64,000 bases of DNA. Origin: Mycobacterium sp. KBS0706 (GTDB lineage Bacteria > Pseudomonadota > Alphaproteobacteria > DSM-16000 > Inquilinaceae). The notes below the pieces were generated by a model. That model searched no databases. It saw only the letters and a program-made list of their open reading frames with translations, and was not told the origin of the DNA. The first letter of the stretch is position 1. The number at the start of each line of letters is the position of its first letter. This document shows positions 38,604-46,758 of this stretch, in pieces. A program made the position numbers and the translations under genes. Location: NCBI RefSeq assembly GCF_005938675.2, contig NZ_VCCH02000031.1, positions 1-64,000 of the forward strand, given 5' to 3'.

Positions 38604-40406
38604 TTAGACCGTCTCGCCCCGGCGCAGCAGCCGGGCGCGATCGATCTCCTCGCGCCGCAACTTCGCCCGCACCCGCAGCAGGTCCTTACGCGCCAGGATG
38701 CCGACCAGCACGCCGTCCTCGCGCCGGGTGACCGGGACGCGGCCGGCATCCCCTTCCGCCATCCGGTCCGCCAGCCGGCCGACCATCTCGTCCGGATGGC
38801 CCAGCACCAGCGGACCGCCGGCGACGGCGTCGGCCAAGCTGGTGCCGCGCGGCCAGCCGGAGACCATCCAGCGCAGCACATCCGCCCGCGCCACCATGCC
38901 GACCGGACGACCGGCCGCGTCGACCACCGGGTAGCTCTTGTGCCGGGGGCCGCCGCTTTCATCGGTGAAGAAGGCGACGGCGTCGTCGACCGGCATCGCC
39001 GCCGGCAGCGTATCGACCCGCGCCACCATGACGTCGCCGACGCGGGTCAGCTCGAACGGGTCGACGATGTATTCGCGCAGGATGTGATGGCCGCGCCGGG
39101 CGATCTTCTCGGTCAGGATCGACCGCTTCAGCAGCAGCACGGTGACGGCATAGGCGGCGATGCAGGCGGCCAGCAGCGCCGGCAGCATCGCCAGGTTGCC
39201 GGTCAGCTCGACCCCGAACACCGCGGCGGTCAGCGGCGAGCGCATGGTGCCGCCCATCATCGCCGCCATGCCGAGCAGAGCCCAGACGCCGCTGCCGCCG
39301 GGCAGCACCGTGCCCTCGAGCGCGCCGAGCGCCCCGCCCATGATCAGCAGCGGCGCCAGCACGCCGCCCGAGGTGCCGGAGCCGAGCGCGATCGACCAGA
39401 TCAGCGCCTTGACCACCAGCAGGCGCAGCACGTCCCCCGGCGGCAGATGGCCGGCCAGCAGGGCGCGGATCGAATCATAGCCGACGCCGAGCGCCGCGGG
39501 CTCGATCAACCCGCCCACGCCGATGGCGATGCCGCCCAGCACCGGCCACCACATCCAGTGGATCGGCAGCCGTTCGAACAGGTCCTCGAAGCCGTAGACC
39601 AGCGCGGTGAGGATGCCGGAGCCGAAGCCGGCGGCGATGCCGACCCCGATCACCGCCAGCAGCGCCGGGCCGGACAGGTCGACCATGCCGCCGAAGGCGA
39701 ACAGCGGCCCCGTCTCGAACAGCAGCGGGCGCCAGGCGGCGGCGACGATGGCGGCCGTGGCGACCGGGATCAGGCTGCGCGGCTTCCATTCGAACAGCAG
39801 CAGCTCGACCGCCAGCAGCACCGCGGCGACGGGCGTGCCGAAGATCGCGGTCATGCCGGCGGCCGCGCCGGCGACCAGCAGGGTCTTCCGCTCCGCTGCG
39901 GTCAGGTTGAACATCTGGGCGAACAGCGACCCCAGCGCGCCGCCGGTCATGATGATCGGGCCTTCGGCGCCGAACGGACCGCCGGTGCCGATCGAGACGG
40001 CGGAAGACAGCGGCTTCAGCACCGCCACCTTGGGCTGGATCCGGCTGCTGCCGATCAGGATCGCCTCGATCGCCTCCGGGATGCCGTGGCCGCGGATCTT
40101 CTCCGACCCGTAGCGGGCCATCAGGCCGATGATCAGGCAGCCGACCGGCGGCACCAGCGCTGCGGCGATGCCCCAGGGCGACTGGCCGAGATCGACCGCG
40201 GCGGTCGAAAGCCGGCCGAAATAGGCCAGGTTGGTGACCAGCGCGATCAGCTGCAGCAGCGCCCAGGCGGCGGCGGTGCCCGCCGTGGCGACCACCGGCG
40301 CCATGGCGATCAGCCGGAGGGCGCCGCGGTCGAAGGTGAAGTCGCCGAGCCTGGCGGATCGGGTGGAGATAGCGGTAGGCGCCGCCGGGGCTGCGGGTCT
40401 CGACAT
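38604..40406 (-). CDS. ClC-family chloride channel/antiporter with CBS domains
   Basis: The 600-residue protein joins a ClC membrane domain (about 10 helices, residues 30-435) to two C-terminal CBS domains (about 455-590). Ion-path motifs are GHGIPEA (normally GSGIP), GPFGAEGPIIMTGG carrying the gating glutamate, and SGTSGGVLAPLLIMGG. Together they support chloride or other anion transport. ATG 40406 is chosen; ATG 40436 would add ten residues, and neither has a strong Shine-Dalgarno. The gene is divergent from a MarR regulator with a perfect palindrome between them. Confidence 0.92.
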   Translation of the reverse strand: MSRPAAPAAPTAISTRSARLGDFTFDRGALRLIAMAPVVATAGTAAAWALLQLIALVTNLAYFGRLSTAAVDLGQSPWGIAAALVPPVGCLIIGLMARYGSEKIRGHGIPEAIEAILIGSSRIQPKVAVLKPLSSAVSIGTGGPFGAEGPIIMTGGALGSLFAQMFNLTAAERKTLLVAGAAAGMTAIFGTPVAAVLLAVELLLFEWKPRSLIPVATAAIVAAAWRPLLFETGPLFAFGGMVDLSGPALLAVIGVGIAAGFGSGILTALVYGFEDLFERLPIHWMWWPVLGGIAIGVGGLIEPAALGVGYDSIRALLAGHLPPGDVLRLLVVKALIWSIALGSGTSGGVLAPLLIMGGALGALEGTVLPGGSGVWALLGMAAMMGGTMRSPLTAAVFGVELTGNLAMLPALLAACIAAYAVTVLLLKRSILTEKIARRGHHILREYIVDPFELTRVGDVMVARVDTLPAAMPVDDAVAFFTDESGGPRHKSYPVVDAAGRPVGMVARADVLRWMVSGWPRGTSLADAVAGGPLVLGHPDEMVGRLADRMAEGDAGRVPVTRREDGVLVGILARKDLLRVRAKLRREEIDRARLLRRGETV

Positions 40407-40463
40407 CTGGCTGGATTCCGGTGGATCAAGGAGCATCCGGCGCTGAGCCCGGACGCCGGATAA

Positions 40464-40480
40464 ATATCGCAGTGCGATAT
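40464..40480. promoter_or_regulatory. Palindromic operator between clc and marR
   Basis: ATATCGCAGTGCGATAT is a perfect palindrome with 7-bp arms around AGT. It lies 28 bases before the marR start and 57 bases from the clc start, a good MarR-type site serving both genes. Confidence 0.7.
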
Positions 40481-40508
40481 AATTTCAAGTGCGAGGATGC
40501 GCGGCGCG

Positions 40509-40931
40509 ATGACCCAGGCCCTGAGCAAGGTGGATTACGAGGCGCTGGCGGCGTTCCGCCACGCGCTGCGGCGCTTCCTGGATTTCAGCGGCGAGGCGGC
40601 GAAGGAGGCCGGGCTGACGCCGCAGCAGCACCAGGCGCTGCTGGCGATCAAGGGCTTCCCGGACCGCGACCGGGTGACGATCGGCGAGCTGGCGGAGCAG
40701 CTGGTGCAGCGCCACCACAGCACGGTCGGGCTGGTCGACCGGCTGGAGGCGCTGGGGCTGGTGCGGCGCGAGGCCGACCCGGCGGACCGGCGCCGCGCCT
40801 TGGTCGCGCTGACCGACCGGGCGGAGGCAGTGCTGGCCGGCCTGTCCGCCATCCACCGCGCCGAGCTGCGCCGCCTCGGCCCGTCCCTCGCCGCGCTGCT
40901 GCAACGGCTGGAGGGCCGGGACGAGGGATAA
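40509..40931 (+). CDS. MarR-family regulator
   Basis: The 140-residue winged-helix protein has the MarR layout: dimerisation helices at both ends and the HTH at about 45-90 (LTPQQHQALLAIKGFPDRDRVTIGELAEQLVQRHHSTVGLVDRLEALGLVRREADPADRRRALVALT). It lacks the conserved sensing cysteine of OhrR. ATG 40509 is preferred to ATG 40497. It is divergent from the ClC gene across a 17-bp palindrome and probably represses both. The ligand is unknown. Confidence 0.9.
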   Translation: MTQALSKVDYEALAAFRHALRRFLDFSGEAAKEAGLTPQQHQALLAIKGFPDRDRVTIGELAEQLVQRHHSTVGLVDRLEALGLVRREADPADRRRALVALTDRAEAVLAGLSAIHRAELRRLGPSLAALLQRLEGRDEG

Positions 40932-40938
40932 GACGGGC

Positions 40939-42324
40939 CTACTGCGCCGCCGGCACTTTCGACAGCAAAGGCCCGAGCCCCTCCGCGATCGTCAGATGCA
41001 CGATCACGGCGTCGCGTAGCGTCTGGTAGGGCAGCCCGGCCAGCATCGCGGTCTGGATCGCGGCCAGCACCTCGCCGGCCTCGGAGCCGACCATGGTGAA
41101 GCCCGCGATGCGGTCGTCCGTTCCAACCAGCACCTTCATGAAGCCCCGGGTCTCGTCGGTCGCCGCGGTGCGCAGCACCTGGGCCATCGGCAGCGTGGCG
41201 ACGCGGACGGGGACGCCCCGGCGCTGCGCCTCGGCCTCGCTGAGCCCGATGCGGGCGAGCGGCGGGTCGGTGAACATGACATAGGGCACCAGCCGGTCGC
41301 GGGTGCTGCGGCTGCCGCCGGCCATGTTCTCGCGGACGATCCTGTGGTCATCGACCGAGACATGGGTGAATTGCGGGCTGCCGGCGGCCTCGCCGATCGC
41401 CCAGACGCCGGCGGCGCTGGTCTCCAGCCGGTCGTTGACGCGGAGATAGCCGCGGTCGTCCAGCGCGATGCCGGCTAGGTCGAGCCCGATGCCGGCGGTG
41501 TTCGGCACGCGCCCGACCGCGACCAGCAGGTCGCTGCCCTCGACCGCCTGCTCGCCCTTTGCCGTGCGGACCGTGACGATGACCGCGTCGCCGGACAGGC
41601 CCTGGACCGCCACCGGCTCGGCGCCCGTCAGCACCTCGATGCCCTCCTCCTCGAGGATGCGCCGGATCTCCCCGGCGACGTCCGCATCCTCGCGGCCCAT
41701 CAGCCGAGGGCCCGGCTCGATCAGCGTCACCCGGCTGCCGAAGCGGCGATAGGCTTGGGCCATCTCGATGCCGACATAGCCGCCGCCCAGCACGATCAGA
41801 TGCGCCGGCAGCTCATCCAGCTCCAGCGCGCCGATATGGGTCAGCGGCCGGGCGGCCCCGAGGCCGGGGATGTCCGGCATGGCCGCATGGGTGCCGACAT
41901 TGACCACCACCTTGTCACCGCTCAGCCGGCGGGTCCCACCGCCGTTCAGGGCGACCTCGATGGTCTTCGGCGCCACGAAGCGCCCGGTGCCCATGACCAG
42001 CTCGGCGCCGCTGTCCTTGTAGGCGCCGAGATGGAAGGCGATCTCGCGGTCGACCATGCCCTGCTTGCGGCCGCGGACCACCGCCATGTCGGTGCGGACC
42101 GGGCCGGTGGTCGTGCCGAACGGCGCCGCGTGCCGCGCCAGATGGGCGACCCGGGCGCTCCAGATCTCGTTCTTGCTGGGCAGGCAGGCCACGGCGGGGC
42201 AGGAGCCGCCGACCCATTGCCGCTCCACCACGGCGACCTTTTGGCCCGACCGGGCGAGGGTCCAGGCCAGCAGCTTGCCGCCCTGGCCGCTGCCGAGGAT
42301 CAGGGTGTCGAAATGCTCGGACAT
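40939..42324 (-). CDS. Flavin-dependent disulfide reductase-like oxidoreductase
   Basis: The 461-residue class I pyridine-nucleotide disulfide oxidoreductase has an FAD motif (LILGSGQGG, 8-16), an NAD(P) motif (VLGGGYVGIEMA) and a redox disulfide Cys42-Cys47 in the unusual context GGSCPAVACLPSK. The lipoamide-dehydrogenase version is GGTCLNIGCIPSK, so this is neither a normal E3 nor glutathione reductase. The C-terminal interface lacks the usual HPxxxE and ends VHLTIAEGLGPLLSKV, like the mercuric-reductase-like branch. It follows the LysR gene, and an operator-like palindrome matching the lysR promoter lies 85 bases upstream. The substrate is probably a low-molecular-weight disulfide or quinone. 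Confidence 0.88.
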   Translation of the reverse strand: MSEHFDTLILGSGQGGKLLAWTLARSGQKVAVVERQWVGGSCPAVACLPSKNEIWSARVAHLARHAAPFGTTTGPVRTDMAVVRGRKQGMVDREIAFHLGAYKDSGAELVMGTGRFVAPKTIEVALNGGGTRRLSGDKVVVNVGTHAAMPDIPGLGAARPLTHIGALELDELPAHLIVLGGGYVGIEMAQAYRRFGSRVTLIEPGPRLMGREDADVAGEIRRILEEEGIEVLTGAEPVAVQGLSGDAVIVTVRTAKGEQAVEGSDLLVAVGRVPNTAGIGLDLAGIALDDRGYLRVNDRLETSAAGVWAIGEAAGSPQFTHVSVDDHRIVRENMAGGSRSTRDRLVPYVMFTDPPLARIGLSEAEAQRRGVPVRVATLPMAQVLRTAATDETRGFMKVLVGTDDRIAGFTMVGSEAGEVLAAIQTAMLAGLPYQTLRDAVIVHLTIAEGLGPLLSKVPAAQ

Positions 42325-42406
42325 CTGCGTTCTCCGGTTCCGGGGTTCCGCGGCAGAGGCTAGGGAGGACGGGAGGCGGCGGGTAGAAACAGCCCCGGAC
42401 TAGGAT

Positions 42407-43321
42407 CTATTCCTGCCGGGAATGAGAGTCCTTGCCCGGAGCCGCCATTTGCGCCTCGACGAAGGCGGCGAAGGCCCGGGCCTTGGCGCTGACGACGCGG
42501 CCGGCGGGAAAGACTGCCCACAGGTCGATCGGCGCGACGGTCCAGTCCGTCAGCACCGCCTTGACCCGGCCTGACGCCAGCTCGCGCGAGAACATCCATT
42601 CCGACGCCACCGCCAGCCCCAGCCCGGCAAGCACCGCCGAGCGGACGCCCTCCGCCGCCGACACGCGGAGACGGCCCGTCACCCGCACCGAGATCTCCGA
42701 CGATTCCTTGCGGAACATCCAGGCGTCGCGGGCCGGCCCGCTGGTCTGGACGATGCATTGATGCGCGATCAGCTCGCCCGGGATGCGCGGCTCGCCGGCC
42801 CGCGCGAAATAGGCGGGCGTGCCGACCACCAGCCGCGGGGCCCGGGCGATCCGGCGTGCCGTCAGGCGAGAATTCGCCAGCTCGCCCATGCGCAGGGCGA
42901 TATCGATCCCCTCCTCGACCAGGTCGATCTGGCGGTCGTCGAGCACGACCTCCAGCTCGAGCTCCGGATGGGCGTCGAGGAAGGTCTGCAGATGCGGGAT
43001 GACATGCAGCCCGGCGAAGGTCGGGGCCGCACCGACGCGCAGCCGGCCGGACAGGCTGGCGCCGGCGCCGCGGGCGGCGAGGTCGGCCTCGTCCGCCTCC
43101 TCGATCGAGCGCTTGGCGCGATGGTAGAAGCTCTCCCCGGCCTCGGTCGGGGCCAGGCCGCGGGTCGAGCGCAGCAGCAGCCTGACGCCGAGCCGGTCCT
43201 CGAGCTGGGCGACGGTCTTGGACACCGCAGGCTGGCCGATCTGAAGCTGACGCGCCGTCTCCGAAAAGGAGCCCGTCTCCATCACCCGGACGAACACCGC
43301 CATCGCCGCCAGCCTGTCCAT
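42407..43321 (-). CDS. LysR-family regulator of a thiol-redox module
   Basis: The 304-residue LysR protein has the HTH at about 5-60 (AVFVRVMETGSFSETARQLQIGQPAVSKTVAQLEDRLGVRLL) of the CrgA/DmlR-like branch and an effector domain. Start 43321 is preferred because GGGAG lies 7 bases upstream; ATG 43327 is too close to it. It is divergent from a peroxiredoxin gene and upstream of the flavin reductase gene. An ATTC-N7-GAAT palindrome occurs in both control regions, so it probably regulates both. Confidence 0.92.
   Translation of the reverse strand: MDRLAAMAVFVRVMETGSFSETARQLQIGQPAVSKTVAQLEDRLGVRLLLRSTRGLAPTEAGESFYHRAKRSIEEADEADLAARGAGASLSGRLRVGAAPTFAGLHVIPHLQTFLDAHPELELEVVLDDRQIDLVEEGIDIALRMGELANSRLTARRIARAPRLVVGTPAYFARAGEPRIPGELIAHQCIVQTSGPARDAWMFRKESSEISVRVTGRLRVSAAEGVRSAVLAGLGLAVASEWMFSRELASGRVKAVLTDWTVAPIDLWAVFPAGRVVSAKARAFAAFVEAQMAAPGKDSHSRQE
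42409..42423. promoter_or_regulatory. LysR-type operator upstream of the flavin reductase
   Basis: ATTCCTGCCGGGAAT is a T-N11-A palindrome overlapping the last base of the lysR stop and lying 85 bases before the reductase start. It matches 12 of 15 bases of the site at 43380-43394, and both are followed by GAG. Confidence 0.6.
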
Positions 43322-43379
43322 GCCCATGCTCCCGCGGAATGGATTGATGCCTTGCAACGATGAGATGATAGCCGGGACC

Positions 43380-43405
43380 ATTCTTTGCGGGAATGAGTCC
43401 TATTC
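43380..43405. promoter_or_regulatory. LysR-type operator between lysR and peroxiredoxin
   Basis: ATTC-N7-GAAT-N7-ATTC is a regularly spaced triple half-site (43380-43383, 43391-43394, 43402-43405). The first pair, ATTCTTTGCGGGAAT, is a T-N11-A palindrome like that at 42409-42423. It lies 58 bases before the lysR start and 90 bases before the peroxiredoxin start. Confidence 0.6.
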
Positions 43406-43494
43406 AGGCGGGCCGGCTACCTCGGCAGTGCAGCCACGGTCACCTTGGAGACGCGAACCGGGCCATCGCGGCCCGGACACCGAGGAGACCGATC

Positions 43495-44169
43495 ATGTCG
43501 CTGCAAGCCAGGCTCGACGTCTTCAAGGCCGATTTCGAGGCCGGGAAGCCGCCCTACAACGTGCCGCCCGCGGTGATCGAGACCATGCACCGCGCCACCG
43601 CCGAGCTGATCGCCTCCGGCGCCGCCGACAAGGCCCTGAAGGCCGGCGACACGGCCCCCGCCTTCACCCTGAACGACCCCGACGGCCGGCCGGTCGCCTC
43701 GGCCGAGCTGCTGCGCAAGGGCCCCCTGGTACTCAGCTTCTACCGCGGCGTCTGGTGCCCGTATTGCAACATGGAGCTGCAGGCGCTGGAGGCGGCCCGG
43801 CCGGCCTTCGAGCAGCTCGGCGCCGCCCTGGTCGCGATCTCGCCGCAGACCGCCCCCAACAGCCGCAAATCCCTGCGCCAGAACAACCTGGGCTTCCCGA
43901 TCCTGTCCGATGCCGGGGGCGCCGTGGCCGCCGCCTTCGGGCTGCGCTTCCGGCTGCCGGATTATCTGGTCGAGCTGTACAAGAGCCTGAAGAACGACCT
44001 GCCGAGCTTCAACGCCGACCCCTCCTGGACCCTGCCGATGCCGGGCCGCTACGTCGTCGCCCGGGACGGCACGATCCTCTACGCCGAGGTCAACCCCGAC
44101 TACACCCGCCGGCCGGAGCCGGAGGACATGCTGCCGGCCCTGCGCCAGGCCGCGAGCCGCGCCGCCTGA
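43495..44169 (+). CDS. Peroxiredoxin-like AhpC/TSA-family protein
   Basis: The 224-residue protein has an N-terminal helical region (1-45) and a redoxin domain with LSFYRGVWCPYCNMELQALE. The CPYC pair is a thioredoxin-type CxxC placed where peroxiredoxins have their peroxidatic cysteine. This is the peroxiredoxin-like subfamily that reduces peroxides using thiols. GAGGAG lies 7 bases before ATG 43495. The divergent LysR and the downstream flavin disulfide reductase suggest it is the peroxide-reducing part of a small thiol-redox pathway. Confidence 0.9.
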   Translation: MSLQARLDVFKADFEAGKPPYNVPPAVIETMHRATAELIASGAADKALKAGDTAPAFTLNDPDGRPVASAELLRKGPLVLSFYRGVWCPYCNMELQALEAARPAFEQLGAALVAISPQTAPNSRKSLRQNNLGFPILSDAGGAVAAAFGLRFRLPDYLVELYKSLKNDLPSFNADPSWTLPMPGRYVVARDGTILYAEVNPDYTRRPEPEDMLPALRQAASRAA

Positions 44170-44198
44170 CCATCCCCTGCCGAGCTTCCGCGGGGACC

Positions 44199-45395
44199 CT
44201 ATGCGGCCTTGCTGGTGACCAGGCTGCGATAGGCGGCCGTCTCGAAATCCATGGAACCGGTGAACGACACGGCATCGCCGAACGGCAGGATCTGCGTCGC
44301 CCAGAAGCCACCGATGCCGTTCTTGCGGTCGATCCAGTAGAACAGATTGGCGAGCCCCGCCCAGCAGAGCGCGCCGGCCGGACGACCGGTCGGCGCATCC
44401 TCGTCATTGATCATGAAGCTGTAGCCCCATGATTTCGGCATGCCGGGGAAGAACTCCGCGTCGTTCGATAGCGCCGGAATGACGCCTGGCAGCATCCTGA
44501 TCTTCTTGTCGCCCAGGCCGTTCGCCGCCGCGGCGCGGACGGTTTCGGGCCGCAGCACCGGCCCGGCCTCTCCCGCCCCGTCGTTCAGCCACATGCGGAT
44601 GAAGCGGCAATAATCGCCCACCGTCGCGTAGAGCCCGTGCCCGCCCATGTGGATTTCCGGGTCCTGCGGCAGCTCGAAATCGGGCATCGGGGTGAGCGAG
44701 CCGTCGGCCTCGCGCCGATGCATGCCCGCCAGCCTGGCGCGCATCGACGGCGTGAGGCGGAAGGCGGTGTCCGTCATGCCGAGCGGCTCGAAGATCCGTT
44801 CCCGCATGACGTCGCCCAGGCGCTGGCCGCGGATGGCTTCGACGACCTGGCCGCACCAATCGAGGTTGGAGCCGTATTCCCAGCGCTCCCCCGGATCAAA
44901 CAGGAGCGGCGTCATGATCGACGCCTTCGACGCGGTGGTGACACTCGGTTGACCGTGTTCGCTGGCCAGCCGGTTGTAGTCCTCGTTGAAGATGTCATAG
45001 GCCAGGCCGGCCGTGTGCAGCATCAGCATGCGAGTGGTGATGTCGCGCTTCGGCGGCCGGAGCTTCGGCCGGCCCGCCGCGTCGAATCCATCCAGGACCT
45101 GCAGCTCGCCGATGTCGGGCACATAGGTCTTCGCCGGAGCGTCGAGGTCGAGCCTGCCCTCCTCGACGCATTGCAGCACGGCGGTGCCGGTGACGGCCTT
45201 GGTCGTCGAGAACATGGCGAAGACGCAGTCGGCCGTCATGCCGGCATCCTGGCCAAGCATGCGCTGGCCGGCCGCGCCCTCGTAGAGCGTCTCGCGCCGA
45301 TCCGTGATCATGGCGACCACGCCCGGCACCCGCGGGCTGCCCGAGACCGTCCGATTCAGCACGTCATCGGCCGCGGCCTGCAATGCGCTGGTCAT
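44199..45395 (-). CDS. Class C beta-lactamase-like serine hydrolase
   Basis: The 398-residue protein has the serine beta-lactamase/DD-peptidase fold of EstB-type esterases. The nucleophile is in MFSTTKAVTG (SxxK) and the YxN motif is YGSNLDWCG. GGFWATQILPFGD near the end replaces the third motif (KTG) with a variant common in esterases. There is no signal peptide, so it is cytoplasmic and probably an esterase rather than an antibiotic-resistance enzyme. Start 45395 has GGAGG 5 bases upstream. Confidence 0.88.
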   Translation of the reverse strand: MTSALQAAADDVLNRTVSGSPRVPGVVAMITDRRETLYEGAAGQRMLGQDAGMTADCVFAMFSTTKAVTGTAVLQCVEEGRLDLDAPAKTYVPDIGELQVLDGFDAAGRPKLRPPKRDITTRMLMLHTAGLAYDIFNEDYNRLASEHGQPSVTTASKASIMTPLLFDPGERWEYGSNLDWCGQVVEAIRGQRLGDVMRERIFEPLGMTDTAFRLTPSMRARLAGMHRREADGSLTPMPDFELPQDPEIHMGGHGLYATVGDYCRFIRMWLNDGAGEAGPVLRPETVRAAAANGLGDKKIRMLPGVIPALSNDAEFFPGMPKSWGYSFMINDEDAPTGRPAGALCWAGLANLFYWIDRKNGIGGFWATQILPFGDAVSFTGSMDFETAAYRSLVTSKAA

Positions 45396-45462
45396 CGTTT
45401 CCTCCAGTCCTTGCACATTCTGCGGACGATGCCCGCCGACCGGCGGCCGGGTGCAAGCTCCG

Positions 45463-45759
45463 CTATTCCGGAAGATCGACCAGCATCTTCCGGTAGTCCT
45501 GCTCCGGGAACGTCTTCATCGTGGTGGTCCGGACGTTTCCGCGCGAACCGACGGCGAGCACGAACCTCGCAACCGTCTCGTCGTTCGGAGCGTCCACATG
45601 GATCATGATGTCGTATGGCCCGATGCAGAGGGACAGCTCCTTGAATTCGATGCCGAGACTCCGGGCGAGCTCCCGCCCGGCATCGATGCGCTTGGCGCCG
45701 TCACGGATGGTCCGAATTCCCTGGTCCGTGAAGTTGATCAGCAGACAATAGCCAGCCAT
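45463..45759 (-). CDS. GYD-domain protein
   Basis: The 98-residue protein matches the GYD family of dimeric alpha/beta-barrel-like small proteins: YCLLINFTDQGIRTIRDGAKR, GPYDIMIHVDAPNDETVARFVLAVGSRGNVRTTTMKTF. The family name motif (GxYD) is GPYD here. GGGAGG lies 5 bases before ATG 45759. It may share a transcript with the downstream serine hydrolase gene, 67 bases away. Biochemical role unknown. Confidence 0.88.
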   Translation of the reverse strand: MAGYCLLINFTDQGIRTIRDGAKRIDAGRELARSLGIEFKELSLCIGPYDIMIHVDAPNDETVARFVLAVGSRGNVRTTTMKTFPEQDYRKMLVDLPE

Positions 45760-46094
45760 CTTGACCTCCCATATGAGAGCGAAAGACCGAGATGTGCCGA
45801 AGAGGGTTGCGCCCAGCGGATTGCTGCCCGCCGCAGATTATAAGAAGAGGCCGACGCCCGTCACATCTCGTGCGAGGCGACCGAAAGAAGATCCTAGGCT
45901 TCCTTCGGGTATGCCGACCGACCTTCCCTGAAGATGATGATCATGGAATTCCTCCCCATGCTGTGATTTTTTACTTTTATCTACTGTAAATACTACGCTT
46001 CCTGATCGCGAATGTCATATGAAACCATCACAATTCAAGGATGGCGTCTGCCGGCAGAGCGGGAATGGGGGTTATGGCAAGGAGGGTCTTCCGG
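45760..46094. other. AT-rich intergenic region without a gene
   Basis: This 335-base gap separates the GYD gene from the glutathione peroxidase 3' end. It is much richer in A and T than its surroundings, especially 45955-46030. I see no convincing ORF, RNA fold or repeat. It should contain the promoter of the GYD gene on the minus strand. Confidence 0.5.
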
Positions 46095-46634
46095 TCAGCG
46101 CGCCAGCGCCGCGTCGACCGCCTTGGTGACCTCCGGCCCGGTCGGCTCGGCGCCGCTCGGGAAGGCGGCCAGCAGGGTGCCGTCGCGGCCGATCAGCAGC
46201 TTGTGGAAGTTCCATTTCGGCACTGCCGCCGCATCCTGCTGCGCCGCCCAGCGGTACAGCGGATGGGCGTCGGCACCGACCACCGGCTGCTTTGCCAGCA
46301 TCGGGAAGTCGATGCCGAAGGTGGTCTCGCAGAATTCCTTGATCTGGCCGGACGACCCCGGCTCCTGCGCCCCGAAATCGTTCGACGGCACGCCGAGCAG
46401 CACGAAGCCGCCGTCGCGGTGCCGGCTCCACAGCTCCTCCAGCCCGGCATATTGCCTGGTGAAGCCGCAGAAGGAGGCGGTGTTGACCACCAGCACCACC
46501 TTGCCGGCGAAGGCGTCGGGGGCGAAGGCGCCGCCTTCCAGCTTCGGCAGCGGCACGGCGGACCAGTCGAGCGGCCGGGCCGCGGCGGGAGTGGCGATCA
46601 TGATCAGCACCAGGGCGATGAATCGGGCCAGCAT
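46095..46634 (-). CDS. Exported glutathione peroxidase-family protein
   Basis: The 179-residue protein has a signal peptide (MLARFIALVLIMIATPAAA) followed by a complete GPx domain. The catalytic triad is Cys56 (NTASFCGFT), Gln in NDFGAQEPG and Trp in KWNFHKLLIG. It is a cysteine rather than selenocysteine form and lacks the tetramerisation loop, which suits a thioredoxin-type reductant. Periplasmic location is unusual for this family. GGAGG lies 7 bases before ATG 46634. It is divergent from the hydroxyacid dehydrogenase gene. Confidence 0.92.
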   Translation of the reverse strand: MLARFIALVLIMIATPAAARPLDWSAVPLPKLEGGAFAPDAFAGKVVLVVNTASFCGFTRQYAGLEELWSRHRDGGFVLLGVPSNDFGAQEPGSSGQIKEFCETTFGIDFPMLAKQPVVGADAHPLYRWAAQQDAAAVPKWNFHKLLIGRDGTLLAAFPSGAEPTGPEVTKAVDAALAR

Positions 46635-46758
46635 CGGGGGACCTCCGACGGGATCTCCCCAGGCTGCGCCACAGCACCACGGGGCGCAAGACCCTGGTGC
46701 CCGCCGGCAACTCCCGTGCTAGGACGAAGTCCCGCCCGATGGCGATGGAACCCCGCCC

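Noticed and set aside
44199..45395. Beta-lactamase resistance gene
   Set aside because: It has the SxxK and YxN motifs but no signal peptide, and the third motif is of the esterase type; resistance is not supported.
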